A DNA stretch of 64,000 bases, from positions 756,744 through 820,743 of the forward strand of contig CP129479.1 of the NCBI GenBank assembly GCA_030583865.1. Reading direction: 5' to 3'. The position numbers and the translations under genes were made by a program. Shown piece after piece: positions 44,676 to 52,843 of this stretch (within the stretch, counting starts at the first letter, position 1; each line of letters begins with the position of its first letter). The notes beneath the pieces were generated by a model. That model saw only the letters and a list, made by a program, of their open reading frames with translations. It ran no database searches and had not been told where the DNA came from. This DNA comes from Thermodesulfobacteriota bacterium. Its GTDB lineage: Bacteria > Desulfobacterota > GWC2-55-46.

Positions 44676-45520
44676 GGCCGCCCGAGAAACGCGAAGCTGT
44701 CACTTATCTAGTCGCCGAGTACAAATTGTCGGTACAGAGCAGCTGCCTTTGTATTGGCATATCGCGGGCGGCCTATTACAGAGCGCCGGTCTACGCCGAC
44801 CGGGATGCAGAGGTCATCAAGGCTCTGAACGCCCTGATTGAACGACATCCCAGGTGGGGCTTCTGGAAGTGCCACAAGGCCCTGAGGCGCAAAGGCCACT
44901 CCTGGAATCATAAGCGCGTCTATCGTGTTTACTGCGCCTTGAGGCTCAACCAGAAGCGCAGGAGCAAGAGAAGGCTGCCTAAGCGCTTTAAACAGCCATT
45001 GTCGATACCAAGGCAGCCGAACCAGGTCTGGAGTGCGGATTTCATGTGCGACAACCTCTATACCGGCAGCCGTTTTCGTACCTTTAATGTTATTGACGAC
45101 TTCAACCGGGAGTGCCTTGCGGTTGAGATAGATACATCGATAACAGGCAGGAGGCTCACCCGGGTTTTCGAGCGCCTCAGGTCTGAGAGGGGTTTGCCGG
45201 AAGTACTGCGGGTCGACAACGGCCCTGAGTTTTTAAGCGGCGACTTTGTTGCCTGGGCCGAACAGGCGGGGATGGCTATCCAGTACATCCAGCCTGGGCA
45301 GCCGAATCAGAACGCTTATGTCGAGAGATTCAATAGGACGTACCGCGAGGAGTTTTTGAGCTTGTACCTGTTCCGTAATCTTCATGAGGTGCGGGAAGGA
45401 ACCCACGCATGGAGGATCGACTACAATGAGCGCCGTCCCCATGATGCCTTGGGGGACCTTACGCCAGAGGAGTATCGTCAAAACAACGCCGGAAACTCTA
45501 CTTTAAAACTGTCTACTTGA
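44666..45520 (+). CDS. IS3-family transposase OrfB (DDE catalytic part)
   Basis: The frame that joins OrfA by a -1 shift at the A-run (44662-44669) reads on with A-L-R-P-P-E-K-R-E-A-V-T and includes the 264-codon segment starting at an internal GTG/ATG-like codon at 44726. HTH_21 and rve domains are present: catalytic Asp in S-A-D-F-M, second Asp in V-D-N-G-P-E-F, Glu in Y-V-E-R-F-N-R-T-Y-R-E-E. All three are intact, so the element may still move. The start given is the approximate shift point; in vivo it is probably made as an OrfAB fusion. Confidence 0.88.
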   Translation, partial: KALRPPEKREAVTYLVAEYKLSVQSSCLCIGISRAAYYRAPVYADRDAEVIKALNALIERHPRWGFWKCHKALRRKGHSWNHKRVYRVYCALRLNQKRRSKRRLPKRFKQPLSIPRQPNQVWSADFMCDNLYTGSRFRTFNVIDDFNRECLAVEIDTSITGRRLTRVFERLRSERGLPEVLRVDNGPEFLSGDFVAWAEQAGMAIQYIQPGQPNQNAYVERFNRTYREEFLSLYLFRNLHEVREGTHAWRIDYNERRPHDALGDLTPEEYRQNNAGNSTLKLST

Positions 45521-45642
45521 CGGGGAAGCTTACGTAATGCCTTAACCGGCTTATCTGCTCTCCTAGGCGGAATCACGCTCACTTGGCAGATGCTACTGAA
45601 TTATTTTTTCCAAAATTTGAATCTTTAATTGCGGAGTAGGCA

Positions 45643-46800
45643 ATGTTTATTGTAGCCAAATGCGGAGGTGAGACACAAAGGTCCATTGACATTTTAGGGC
45701 TCGGTGCTGAGTACGAAAGAAACTACCTTTCTAAAATCATGCCTGGCATATCAGTCCTTACAACCCGTTTCGGATATATGGGGTTCATCTGTTGGGCTAT
45801 CGATGGTGGCATCGACCCGAAGTCCGACAGCTTCCACACGCTCGAATATGCCCTCGCTAAGACAGAATATAATCTCAAAAAGGACAGGTACAAGGGTGTC
45901 AGGAATATCAAGCGGGGTATGGAGCCGCCATATTATCAGCAGTCGGTCTTTGGTGATTACAGGAACACCATGATGGGCATGGGAGTGCTGACCAAGAAGA
46001 ACGAACTGACCGATGAAGGAGTACGGCTCGCCAAAGAATTTCAGAAAAGCCGCAATAAACTCTTGCCCCCATCGAAAATCCGTGGGACAACAGCCAGAAA
46101 AGGTTTTGACGTTAAAAAGAGCCTTTTACGACTTTCAGATAGCGAAAAGAAGCTTTACAAGAAAATATTCTTTTCTGGTGTGAATGGCAATAAAGAGACC
46201 GAAGGGAATGCACGGACAAGAAGGGCCCACAGGGCTCTATACGGCAACTTGATTCGTGAGCTAGATAATCTTTCATCTGGCGATGCCGACGGCGTGGCTG
46301 ACGACAAGGCTGATTATGCGGCTATTGAGGGATTGAGAGGATGTAGTGGCGGTAGCAGAAAATACGCCTTGGCGAACGAGATGTCCCATTATCTCCGTGC
46401 AGTCTACTGCAGCATCACGGCGCTACATGATATTGTGAGCTACTTGAAAGATGACAAGGTGAAGTCAGGAGCTAAAAGTCTCAGCCTGACACAGGCTACG
46501 GGCATCAAGAGGGTCAGAAAGCACCTCGAGGAGGCCAGAAAGATAGCTGCTACTTTGAAGAAAAGGCGCGCAGGATCGCGGGCCAATGAGCTTATTGAGC
46601 TGTGCTCGGTGTCGTCGATTGAAGAGCTTCTGCGCAGATTAATCAAAAGAAATATGGATATCAAGGGTGAAAGGGCCTGGGTTGATTTGAAAAACAGCAT
46701 GATCGTACTCAACCCGGCAGATCCATTCGTGCCCAGAAAGGCTGCAGCCTTTGGGTACAGACTATTGCCATATGCAAGCCTCATGAAGGACCTGCATTAA
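45643..46800 (+). CDS. Uncharacterised first protein of a phospholipase-D/helicase operon
   Basis: 385 residues. No catalytic motif is recognisable. The N-terminal 60 residues (Y-L-S-K-I-M-P-G-I-S-V-L-T-T-R-F-G-Y near 29-46, then F-I-C-W-A-I-D) resemble the P-G-x-S-x-x-x-T-R-x-x-Y signature seen in some uncharacterised families (DUF6361-like) found beside DNA-repair or defence helicases; this is a weak resemblance. The middle is strongly basic and the C-terminal half helical, with C-x-S-x-T-A-L-H-D-I-V near 275. It is the first of three tightly packed genes (gap of 2, then a 4-base overlap), so it is probably a sensor, adaptor or DNA-binding part of the same machine. GGAGTAGG precedes ATG. 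Confidence 0.75.
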   Translation: MFIVAKCGGETQRSIDILGLGAEYERNYLSKIMPGISVLTTRFGYMGFICWAIDGGIDPKSDSFHTLEYALAKTEYNLKKDRYKGVRNIKRGMEPPYYQQSVFGDYRNTMMGMGVLTKKNELTDEGVRLAKEFQKSRNKLLPPSKIRGTTARKGFDVKKSLLRLSDSEKKLYKKIFFSGVNGNKETEGNARTRRAHRALYGNLIRELDNLSSGDADGVADDKADYAAIEGLRGCSGGSRKYALANEMSHYLRAVYCSITALHDIVSYLKDDKVKSGAKSLSLTQATGIKRVRKHLEEARKIAATLKKRRAGSRANELIELCSVSSIEELLRRLIKRNMDIKGERAWVDLKNSMIVLNPADPFVPRKAAAFGYRLLPYASLMKDLH

Positions 46801-46802
46801 TT

Positions 46803-48581
46803 ATGCCTTCGAAAGACCTGAAAAGGGTTGCCCTGGCGCACCCCAAAAAAACAGAAAAGGATGCGTTCCCGAGGGAGCGGATTGGACTGCTCAAACATTT
46901 TTTTGAGCTGTCGAAAGATGCCTCGCCAAAGCTTCTTCTGGTCACGACCTTTCAGCTGGATGGAGAGTTTCTTGAAGACGAGGTGTTTGGGCAGGTGCCT
47001 GAGGTATGCAAGACTTTACTAATATATTCACCATTTTCAACAAACAGCAATTTCCAGGTCAAGGCAGAGCGCAGCAATATACGTCTGACTAGAGCCCGCT
47101 CGAGGGTCTTTCATCCGAAGTTCATTCTTGCCATCTCGGGAACCGACCTCCTTGTAGGTGTCGGGAGCGCCAATCTCACAAGAGGCGGCTGGGGCGGCGT
47201 TAACCAGGAGCTATTTCACTTCTTTGTCAATAGCAGGGATTTTTACTTAACAAAACACATGCCGACGCTTGATGGCACGATTCTAAGGTCTTGCCATGAA
47301 TACCTTGACAAGCTGGCCGCTGAACTGCACCCCAGCTCATATCGAGACAGAGAATCAATAGAAGACATGCAGAAAGTACTCGGGAATGTAGACACAAAGA
47401 CTAAAGCGCACGATGAGCGAAAGCTTTTATACAATTATTCCAAGAGCCTTCTCGATGTGCTGAAGGACATCCCCAGAAAACAGCTTATAAGCATACACAT
47501 ATTCTCCCCCATTCACTTCGACCAGACTGATTCAGAAGACCAGGATGAGTTCTGCGAGAACGACTACAAGCTCTTCGACTATTTTCGCGGTCTTTTCATG
47601 GGGAAAAACAAGCCTGACATATCATTCTATTCATCAAACGATGTCGCAATGAACTTTTTAGGTCAACGCGGGGTGAAATTTTTCAAAAATAACGTAAGCA
47701 ACAGGTCTCATCTGAAGCTGGTCGCGCTTCTGACAACAAAGCACGCCTACATACTTTCGGGTTCTGCCAACTTTTCGGTAAATGCCTTTTTGAAAACGCC
47801 CTCCTCCGGCGGCAATTCCGAGTTGATGATTCTCGAGCGAAGGAATTTGAAAGAATGGAATGCCATAAAGCGCTCGCTTGTCGGCGAATCTCCCAAGGAG
47901 CAGATAGGTGCGCCAATAAAATTAAGAGCTAAGCCTGAAGACTCGCCGGAATTCGAGATATGGCAGATCGATATTGAAAAAACCAAAAGCGGCCACCAGG
48001 CACATATCTACTGCAACCCTTTCATCAAGGGTTGTCACTCAGTGCAGTTGCTATATAACTCTGGCCACAAAAAGATTGTCATCTCGGTCTCCAAACCATT
48101 GGAGACATTCAATTGCATAGGAAAGCAATGGCAGGAGCTAATCGAGGACGGACCGTTATTTGTCGTGTCTCGCAAGGGGCATAAAGACTTTGTTATACCA
48201 GTAAACTATGACCGAGGCGACTGTTTTGGGGAACCCATGACCGACATGGACCGGGAATATGCCGACCTTTTTTCCTTCATCGGGCTTAGGTGGAGTAGGC
48301 GTAACGCCATCGACGACCCGAGACAGACTGGACCAGATATCGGCGAGCTAGATGATCGTGAACCAGAGAACGTTTTCCAGTCTCAGAACGACAGATTCTA
48401 TCATGAATGGAAGCATATCGACAGGAAGCTCCGGCAGGTCGACGAGGAGTTGAAAAATGTTTACCGTGAAAAGATCAAAGATTTTGTTGACCTGAACAAG
48501 GCACGCCATAGCGATAGCCGGAAGGACGCGCTCTTGACCGAGGTGCAGATAAAATTCATAGAAAACAGGATGCTCAAGTGA
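46803..48581 (+). CDS. Phospholipase-D-like (HKD) nuclease-type protein
   Basis: 592 residues. Two PLD half-sites are visible: F-H-P-K-F near 103-107 followed by G-S-A-N-L-T near 121-126, and S-H-L-K-L near 301-305 followed by S-G-S-A-N-F-S near 322-328. Each provides the HxK...(G)SxN set of a PLD active site, and both His and Lys are present, so phosphodiesterase activity is plausible. No signal peptide, so it is cytoplasmic; with a helicase next to it the substrate is more likely nucleic acid than lipid. The C-terminal ~200 residues are not assigned; the last 60 form a charged helix. Its end overlaps the helicase start by 4 bases (GTGA). Confidence 0.82.
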   Translation: MPSKDLKRVALAHPKKTEKDAFPRERIGLLKHFFELSKDASPKLLLVTTFQLDGEFLEDEVFGQVPEVCKTLLIYSPFSTNSNFQVKAERSNIRLTRARSRVFHPKFILAISGTDLLVGVGSANLTRGGWGGVNQELFHFFVNSRDFYLTKHMPTLDGTILRSCHEYLDKLAAELHPSSYRDRESIEDMQKVLGNVDTKTKAHDERKLLYNYSKSLLDVLKDIPRKQLISIHIFSPIHFDQTDSEDQDEFCENDYKLFDYFRGLFMGKNKPDISFYSSNDVAMNFLGQRGVKFFKNNVSNRSHLKLVALLTTKHAYILSGSANFSVNAFLKTPSSGGNSELMILERRNLKEWNAIKRSLVGESPKEQIGAPIKLRAKPEDSPEFEIWQIDIEKTKSGHQAHIYCNPFIKGCHSVQLLYNSGHKKIVISVSKPLETFNCIGKQWQELIEDGPLFVVSRKGHKDFVIPVNYDRGDCFGEPMTDMDREYADLFSFIGLRWSRRNAIDDPRQTGPDIGELDDREPENVFQSQNDRFYHEWKHIDRKLRQVDEELKNVYREKIKDFVDLNKARHSDSRKDALLTEVQIKFIENRMLK

Positions 48582-50881
48582 GCAGGAAGTGCATATTTAA
48601 GACTGAGGACTTCGAGTATCAGACCCTCACGGCTAACTACTTGGTCAAAGCGCTGCTCGCGAAGTCAAGGACTAAACGAATTCGGGGCGCTGTTCTCGGT
48701 GACGGCGTAGGCATGGGCAAGACGTATACGAGCCTTTTTACTGCTTTCTCGTACATGTCGAATGCGAAGCCCTACCTTAAAGATAGCAGGTTGAACAGAA
48801 AACACAAGACGTCCCTTTTGATAGTCGCGCCTAATGATATAGTCATGCAAAAATGGATTTCGGAAATAGAGCCTTACGCGAAGCCCGGAAACTTCAGCTC
48901 ATACATAAAGAGGCTCGGCAATGGGCTCAAAATAAAGGACAAGCTCCTGGCAATAACACAGAACATCAATACGACTGAAAATCTCGGAAAAAAGTATTGC
49001 AAGCCCAACTGGTCAGTCATAGTGACGACGCGAGGCAAGCTTAAAAGACTTGACGATAATCGGCTTCAGATACTCAAGACCGTTACGGGCTTCATAATAT
49101 TCGACGAAGCCCATCGCATGAAAGAGCCATCTTTTAAGCAGGCTTTTGAAAATAATAGATACCTGAGTGACCTTGTTTTAGGAAGAAACCATCCAAAGTT
49201 TCTTTTTCTGACAGCGACCCCGTTCCAGAAAAATATTGGACAGATGAAAACACTTTTTTCCGGATATTTCCTCGGCAGGGAGGATTGGGTTTTTAAGGAT
49301 TTGAACGATTATGTTGTGGATGTCGGCAGCTACTTGAGGGGGGCACAGGAAAAAAGTGGCAAGTTGAAGGTTAAAAAAAGGGAGCTTGAAAAGGAGCTCA
49401 GGCAATTTTTTGTCATAAACAAGAGGCTGAAAAAACTCGAAGAGCGAAGGGAAGAGTATGTCAATGGTGCCCTGTGCAGTGACCGTAGCGCGAAATGCTA
49501 CGTGCACCTGTTCAACGAAGACCCAAAGCTTGAGAAAAAATGGTACGAATTCCAGACGAAGTACCTATCGTACCGTTTTGAATCAAGGAATGGGCGAAAG
49601 AGTCGCGTTGAGCAGGACCTGACAAGGTTTACGAGCTTTGTAACCGAAAAGCACAAGAAGATAGTCGGCGATAACTACCCTCTAAAATGCGAAATGCTGG
49701 GGCGTATTATCGCCAGGCGCTTTCTGCAGGACCGCAAAAAATGGAACAGGAAGTTCATTATATTCTGTGACATGCTAAACGACAATGTGAGTCATAGGGA
49801 TGGGAAGCTGCACGAGAGATTGAGGGACGCATGCGTGAGGACCATCGAGGGCTTTTTTGGGAAAACCCGAAAGGGCAAAGTCCCGCCGCCCAACCTAGAG
49901 CGCGTGATCGCAAGTGTCGTATTAAGAACACGAGTCAAAGGGTTCAGGGATGTTTTCTATTCTACGAGAAACGAGCGTCAACTGAGAGCCTCATGGACAA
50001 GTAAGATAGATGAATGGCAAAAGAGATTTAACAACTCTCTCCTGTATTCTTTTTACGGGGAGGATATAAAGGCCTACTATGAGCGCCTCTTCAGGGAAAT
50101 GATCGGGCAGTATGCATGCATCGAGTTCCTGAGGAAAAAGATGCTCTCGGGCAGCATGATCCCCAAAAAAAGAAAAGCCTATATCAAGTCTCTTTTCGGA
50201 AGCGAAGGGATAGGAGATAAGAGCAGGTGGTTACTATATACCGAGGAAGACCTTAATGACCTCTGGGCTCTATATTATGGAAAACATCAGAAATCCGTGG
50301 TGCGCAGAAAAAGCCTTATTGAGAATACGAAGCGAGATATTGAGAGAATCTTTAAAAAAGAGCTAAAAAAAGTGCTCAGGCAATGGGACGAAGCTCTCCC
50401 CGGCAAGGAACTGGTATCTTGCTATAACGGGTCGAGCAAGAATGCGCAGGATCTGAAACGGTTCCAGTGGCCGCTGGAACCGTGCGCCCTGGTCCTGAGC
50501 AAGGCCTGCGAGGAGGGCGTTGATCTTCAGGCGTTTACAAGCGGTGTCATACATTATGATTTTGACTGGAGCCCGGGAAGAATGGTGCAACGGGAGGGTC
50601 GGGTTGACAGGATCGGCAGGGCCATTGATAAGAAGGGGGTGCACAAGATTTTTGCGGAAAAGAAGTTCAAGTCCCATCTCGACGACAGGCACCTACAATT
50701 TCACTATCTTGTCATGCCCAACACATACGATGAGCGCAAGTTCGTAAGAATGACCGAGCGTAGAAAACTGTTCAAGTTGCTTGTCCCTGTCAACTTGGAA
50801 GATGAGTATAAGTCTTTCCACACACAGAAGAATAGTCGAGATATTACAGGCCTGTCATTCGATCTGAGCGTTAGGCCCTAG
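48578..50881 (+). CDS. SNF2/DEAH-type helicase of the phospholipase-D operon
   Basis: 767 residues, superfamily 2 helicase. Walker A G-V-G-M-G-K-T near 44-50, motif Ia L-L-I-V-A-P-N near 84-90, motif II F-D-E-A-H-R near 174-179, motif III L-T-A-T-P-F near 211-216. The second domain has V-L-S-K-A-C-E-E-G-V-D-L-Q near 637-649 (motif V) and Q-R-E-G-R-V-D-R-I-G-R near 668-678 (motif VI). The QREGRVDRIGR form and the layout resemble SNF2/HepA-like translocases. Long charged inserts lie between the domains (about 250-600). GTG start. It is the last gene of the operon and would supply DNA loading or translocation for the PLD-like protein. Confidence 0.85.
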   Translation: MSRKCIFKTEDFEYQTLTANYLVKALLAKSRTKRIRGAVLGDGVGMGKTYTSLFTAFSYMSNAKPYLKDSRLNRKHKTSLLIVAPNDIVMQKWISEIEPYAKPGNFSSYIKRLGNGLKIKDKLLAITQNINTTENLGKKYCKPNWSVIVTTRGKLKRLDDNRLQILKTVTGFIIFDEAHRMKEPSFKQAFENNRYLSDLVLGRNHPKFLFLTATPFQKNIGQMKTLFSGYFLGREDWVFKDLNDYVVDVGSYLRGAQEKSGKLKVKKRELEKELRQFFVINKRLKKLEERREEYVNGALCSDRSAKCYVHLFNEDPKLEKKWYEFQTKYLSYRFESRNGRKSRVEQDLTRFTSFVTEKHKKIVGDNYPLKCEMLGRIIARRFLQDRKKWNRKFIIFCDMLNDNVSHRDGKLHERLRDACVRTIEGFFGKTRKGKVPPPNLERVIASVVLRTRVKGFRDVFYSTRNERQLRASWTSKIDEWQKRFNNSLLYSFYGEDIKAYYERLFREMIGQYACIEFLRKKMLSGSMIPKKRKAYIKSLFGSEGIGDKSRWLLYTEEDLNDLWALYYGKHQKSVVRRKSLIENTKRDIERIFKKELKKVLRQWDEALPGKELVSCYNGSSKNAQDLKRFQWPLEPCALVLSKACEEGVDLQAFTSGVIHYDFDWSPGRMVQREGRVDRIGRAIDKKGVHKIFAEKKFKSHLDDRHLQFHYLVMPNTYDERKFVRMTERRKLFKLLVPVNLEDEYKSFHTQKNSRDITGLSFDLSVRP

Positions 50882-51316
50882 TATTTCCTGAGCTGGTAAA
50901 TGGGAGGAGATGTGTGCTCTACCTTCCATTCCATATGCCGATGAGGCCCAAAGATATTACAGGAAACGAAAACACGAATAAAATTATTAGCTATTTGAAT
51001 TTGAAGGGTAATTTATTTGCTCTAGTCAGTATTTGCGTTTACAGTCAGTCTTTCGGTTAAGGCACTTCTGAGTCTACGTCATTACCCCTTTTCCTCCCGT
51101 CGTGTATAGACGTCCTTAAATATAAAACAGGGGGCCTTTCGAGCCCCCTGTGGATAACCGCCGCAATTTTGCCGCAATCCGGTCTTGATTTGTGCTTGTT
51201 TTCGATTCAGGCCGCTTAAGGTTGCCTCGGCCCGATTCAAGTTAATTGGCTGGAATGCTTATGGAATTGGGTTTGCTGAAGCCGGGTCGTTTTTCGATTC
51301 GGGCTTTCAGGTATCT
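50882..51316. other. Right end of the island, no gene
   Basis: 435 bases without a credible gene. It holds a GC-rich hairpin (51127-51151) and an 18-base sequence, CCGCAATTTTGCCGCAAT, at 51161-51178 that also occurs inside the integrase gene at 26527-26544, in the same orientation. Such repeats near both ends could be integrase arm-binding sites. The rest shows no clear structure. Confidence 0.6.
51127..51151 (-). terminator. GC-rich hairpin near the island's right end
   Basis: ACAGGGGGC and GCCCCCTGT pair perfectly around CTTTCGA. The T-rich tail is on the minus strand (TTTTATA), so it would stop leftward transcripts entering the island; on the plus strand it lacks a T run. Confidence 0.5.
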
Positions 51317-51359
51317 TCCCGAACGCGGTGCTCTACCAGGCTGAGCCACGCCCCGATTT
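51317..51359. repeat. Right island attachment site (43-bp direct repeat, partial tRNA-Pro)
   Basis: A perfect copy of 26421-26463. It contains only the 5' 39 bases of tRNA-Pro(CGG), as read on the minus strand, and stops in the anticodon arm, so it is not a functional tRNA. A family A repeat starts two bases beyond it. Confidence 0.93.
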
Positions 51360-51360
51360 A

Positions 51361-51504
51361 AGGCAACCACTAAAAGTTGATCTTTTCCCCGGACTCTTTG
51401 TCAGGCCGGGAATAAAAATGCTCACATATTAACATATATGCTCCGCTTTTTATTCCCGACCTTCCTTGATTGCGGGAAAAATCTCTGATTTTTAGAGGTT
51501 GCCT
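51361..51504. repeat. Family A interspersed repeat, copy 4 (full length)
   Basis: The left end AGGCAACCACTAAAAGTTGATC and right end GATTTTTAGAGGTTGCCT are terminal inverted repeats. The inner arms GGCCGGGAATAAAAA and TTTTTATTCCCG are also inverted. It adjoins the right attachment site, so before the island entered it lay two bases from the 5' end of the tRNA-Pro repeat, i.e. within that tRNA gene's promoter region. Confidence 0.82.
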
Positions 51505-51632
51505 TATTATTGTACCTGCAGAAACAAAAACGAGCTTCGCTTACGCAAAGCCCTCCAGAACTTCAACATGAAGAAATTAACACTTCTTTCAGGCTGAATC
51601 CAGCATTTTTTTTAAGGCTTCGCGCCAATGCG

Positions 51633-52217
51633 TCAGCCGGGGCCGTCCCCTTCGCCTTTTGTCCTTTCGATCTCCCTCATCGCAATGGCATGGCAGTCGG
51701 GGCAAATGCCGTGAGTAAGGCGGGGGAGCTTCTCCGCCCCGAAAAGGTCGAGCCTCTTTACGGCCTCCTCGGTTTCCACCCATTCCCCGTCCAGATTGAT
51801 CCGCTTGCACCAGCCGCATATCTGGAGAAATTCGCTTGAGCGGTCGACAGCCGGGTCAAGAAGGGCGACGGGGAGCCTCCTCTCGGCCTTTAAGAGCTTG
51901 CACCTGAACTCGACGGCCCCCTCGGCGAGCGGGGCTATCTCCATCTCCATGAACCTCCTTAGCCCCGGTGAATCGCACCTGAAAGGGATGCGGACCTCTT
52001 TCCCGGACGACCTTACTCTCGTCAGTATCATCCGGTAGACCTGGCGGGTCTCCCCGTCTGCTATGAAGTCCCAGAGCGGCCTATTAAGGACAGCCTCCGG
52101 GGTCAGGGCCTCGGATTCGTTCCGGGCGGCAAAGGAAAGCCATGCCCGGTTCACATGGACTATCCTGTCAAGCGGGTCGAGCCTGTATATGTAAAGGCCT
52201 TTGGAGCTCCCTTCCAT
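51633..52217 (-). CDS. PAS-like protein with C-terminal Cys motif (paralogue 1)
   Basis: 194 residues. The N-terminal ~110 residues form a PAS-like domain (Y-R-L-D-P-L-D-R-I-V-H-V-N near 11-23, L-W-D-F-I-A-D near 48-54). The C-terminal part has C-G-W-C-K-R-I near 134-140 and T-H-G-I-C-P-D-C near 172-179, a paired-Cys motif often found after PAS or GAF domains in sensor kinases. No kinase or output domain follows, so it may be a stand-alone redox or metal sensor. The paralogue at 52844 has the same layout on the same strand. A role in signalling is inferred. Confidence 0.7.
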   Translation of the reverse strand: MEGSSKGLYIYRLDPLDRIVHVNRAWLSFAARNESEALTPEAVLNRPLWDFIADGETRQVYRMILTRVRSSGKEVRIPFRCDSPGLRRFMEMEIAPLAEGAVEFRCKLLKAERRLPVALLDPAVDRSSEFLQICGWCKRINLDGEWVETEEAVKRLDLFGAEKLPRLTHGICPDCHAIAMREIERTKGEGDGPG

Positions 52218-52301
52218 GCATATATTCTACCCGCTAATGGCCGCCTGTAAATATGCGGGAGAGGCCTGCACGCGGCCCGGCCTTGTGCTATATTCCTTAT
52301 T

Positions 52302-52450
52302 AGCAGGCTGCTGAAAAAGCCCGATCTGCGTCGTCGTCTTCTAAAATTCGTCATTGCAGCGTACCGTAAAAGTACACCTCATTCCTCATTTTTCGACCTT
52401 GCATCTTGAGCTTTTTGAGCAGCCTGAATGAGATTTGGGGCAAGCTGTTA
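52302..52450. repeat. Family B interspersed repeat, copy 3
   Basis: AGCAGGCTGCTGAAAAAGCCCGATCTG at the left; CTTGAGCTTTTTGAGCAGCCTGAATGAGATTT at the right, with GTAAAAGTACACCTCATTCCTC in the middle corresponding to the middle of copies 1 and 4. It lies between the two PAS-like genes. Confidence 0.75.
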
Positions 52451-52582
52451 GCCGACGCCAGGCGTCCGGACGCGCAGGGCCTTTGAAATGAAAAGGAAAT
52501 CAGGATAAATTCGACGTCTTGGCTGTGATGCCCGGGGGGAGCGCCCGGGGCAGGCGTAAAAAAATGACCAGGGGTGGGGTAA

Positions 52583-52831
52583 ATGAACGAAGAAAACGTG
52601 GAGCTCTTCGACGCGCTTACGGAGTACAAGGACCGCCTTGAAGATATCGACCATCCGGACGAAGTCGAAAGCGTGCTTGAGAACATACTGAACGCGATAT
52701 CCCATGACGAGACCATAGACCCCGACGAGCTTGAAGTGGTGGCTGATTTCGTGAGGGATTTCGACCTTGCGTATCCTGAAAGCGACGAGCTCCTGGACAT
52801 AATAAAAGTGCATCAGGAAAGGCTCCACTGA
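52583..52831 (+). CDS. Small acidic hypothetical protein
   Basis: 82 residues, about a third Asp/Glu, predicted all-helical (N-E-E-N-V-E-L-F-D-A-L near 2-12). A G-rich stretch (AGGGGTGGGG) precedes the ATG. It lies between the two PAS-like genes but on the opposite strand. No family is recognised. Confidence 0.55.
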   Translation: MNEENVELFDALTEYKDRLEDIDHPDEVESVLENILNAISHDETIDPDELEVVADFVRDFDLAYPESDELLDIIKVHQERLH

Positions 52832-52843
52832 CAGGGGGCGGGC

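Larger units (their letters stand above)
44338..45534 (+). mobile_element. IS3-family insertion sequence
   Basis: Inverted ends: CGTAAGCTTCCC (44338-44349) against GGGAAGCTTACG (45523-45534), then four unmatched bases, then AAGTAGACA (44354-44362) against TGTCTACTT (45510-45518), with further imperfect matching inside (GTAGAG...TTT-C-GG). The sequence TAAT occurs immediately outside both ends (44334-44337 and 45535-45538), compatible with a 4-bp target duplication. It holds orfA and orfB with a shift site between. Its G+C is higher than the SPARTA genes beside it, so it is a later insertion. It lies between operons and interrupts no visible gene. Confidence 0.85.
26421..51359. mobile_element. 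Integrated genomic (defence) island in tRNA-Pro
   Basis: The ~24.9-kb segment between the two 43-bp repeats starts with a tyrosine integrase and has visibly lower G+C than its flanks, with mixed composition inside. It carries two integrases, regulators, a type I R-M operon with an embedded IetAS-like pair, SPARTA, an IS3-family element and a phospholipase-D/helicase operon. No conjugation, capsid or replication genes are seen, so it is an integrative defence island, probably dependent on helpers for transfer. Internal differences in base composition suggest stepwise assembly. Confidence 0.9.

Noticed and set aside
45643-50881. DISARM or BREX as the identity of the PLD/helicase operon
   Set aside because: Neither a DNA methyltransferase, a DUF1998 protein, nor PglZ/BrxL-type genes accompany it, so the match is limited to the general helicase plus PLD theme.
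51317-51359. A second tRNA-Pro gene
   Set aside because: Only the 5' half of the tRNA is present, ending in the anticodon arm; it is the right attachment repeat.
26421-51359. CRISPR array or cas genes within the defence island
   Set aside because: No regularly spaced direct repeats and no Cas-like proteins were found; the repeats present are the attachment sites and the IS ends.
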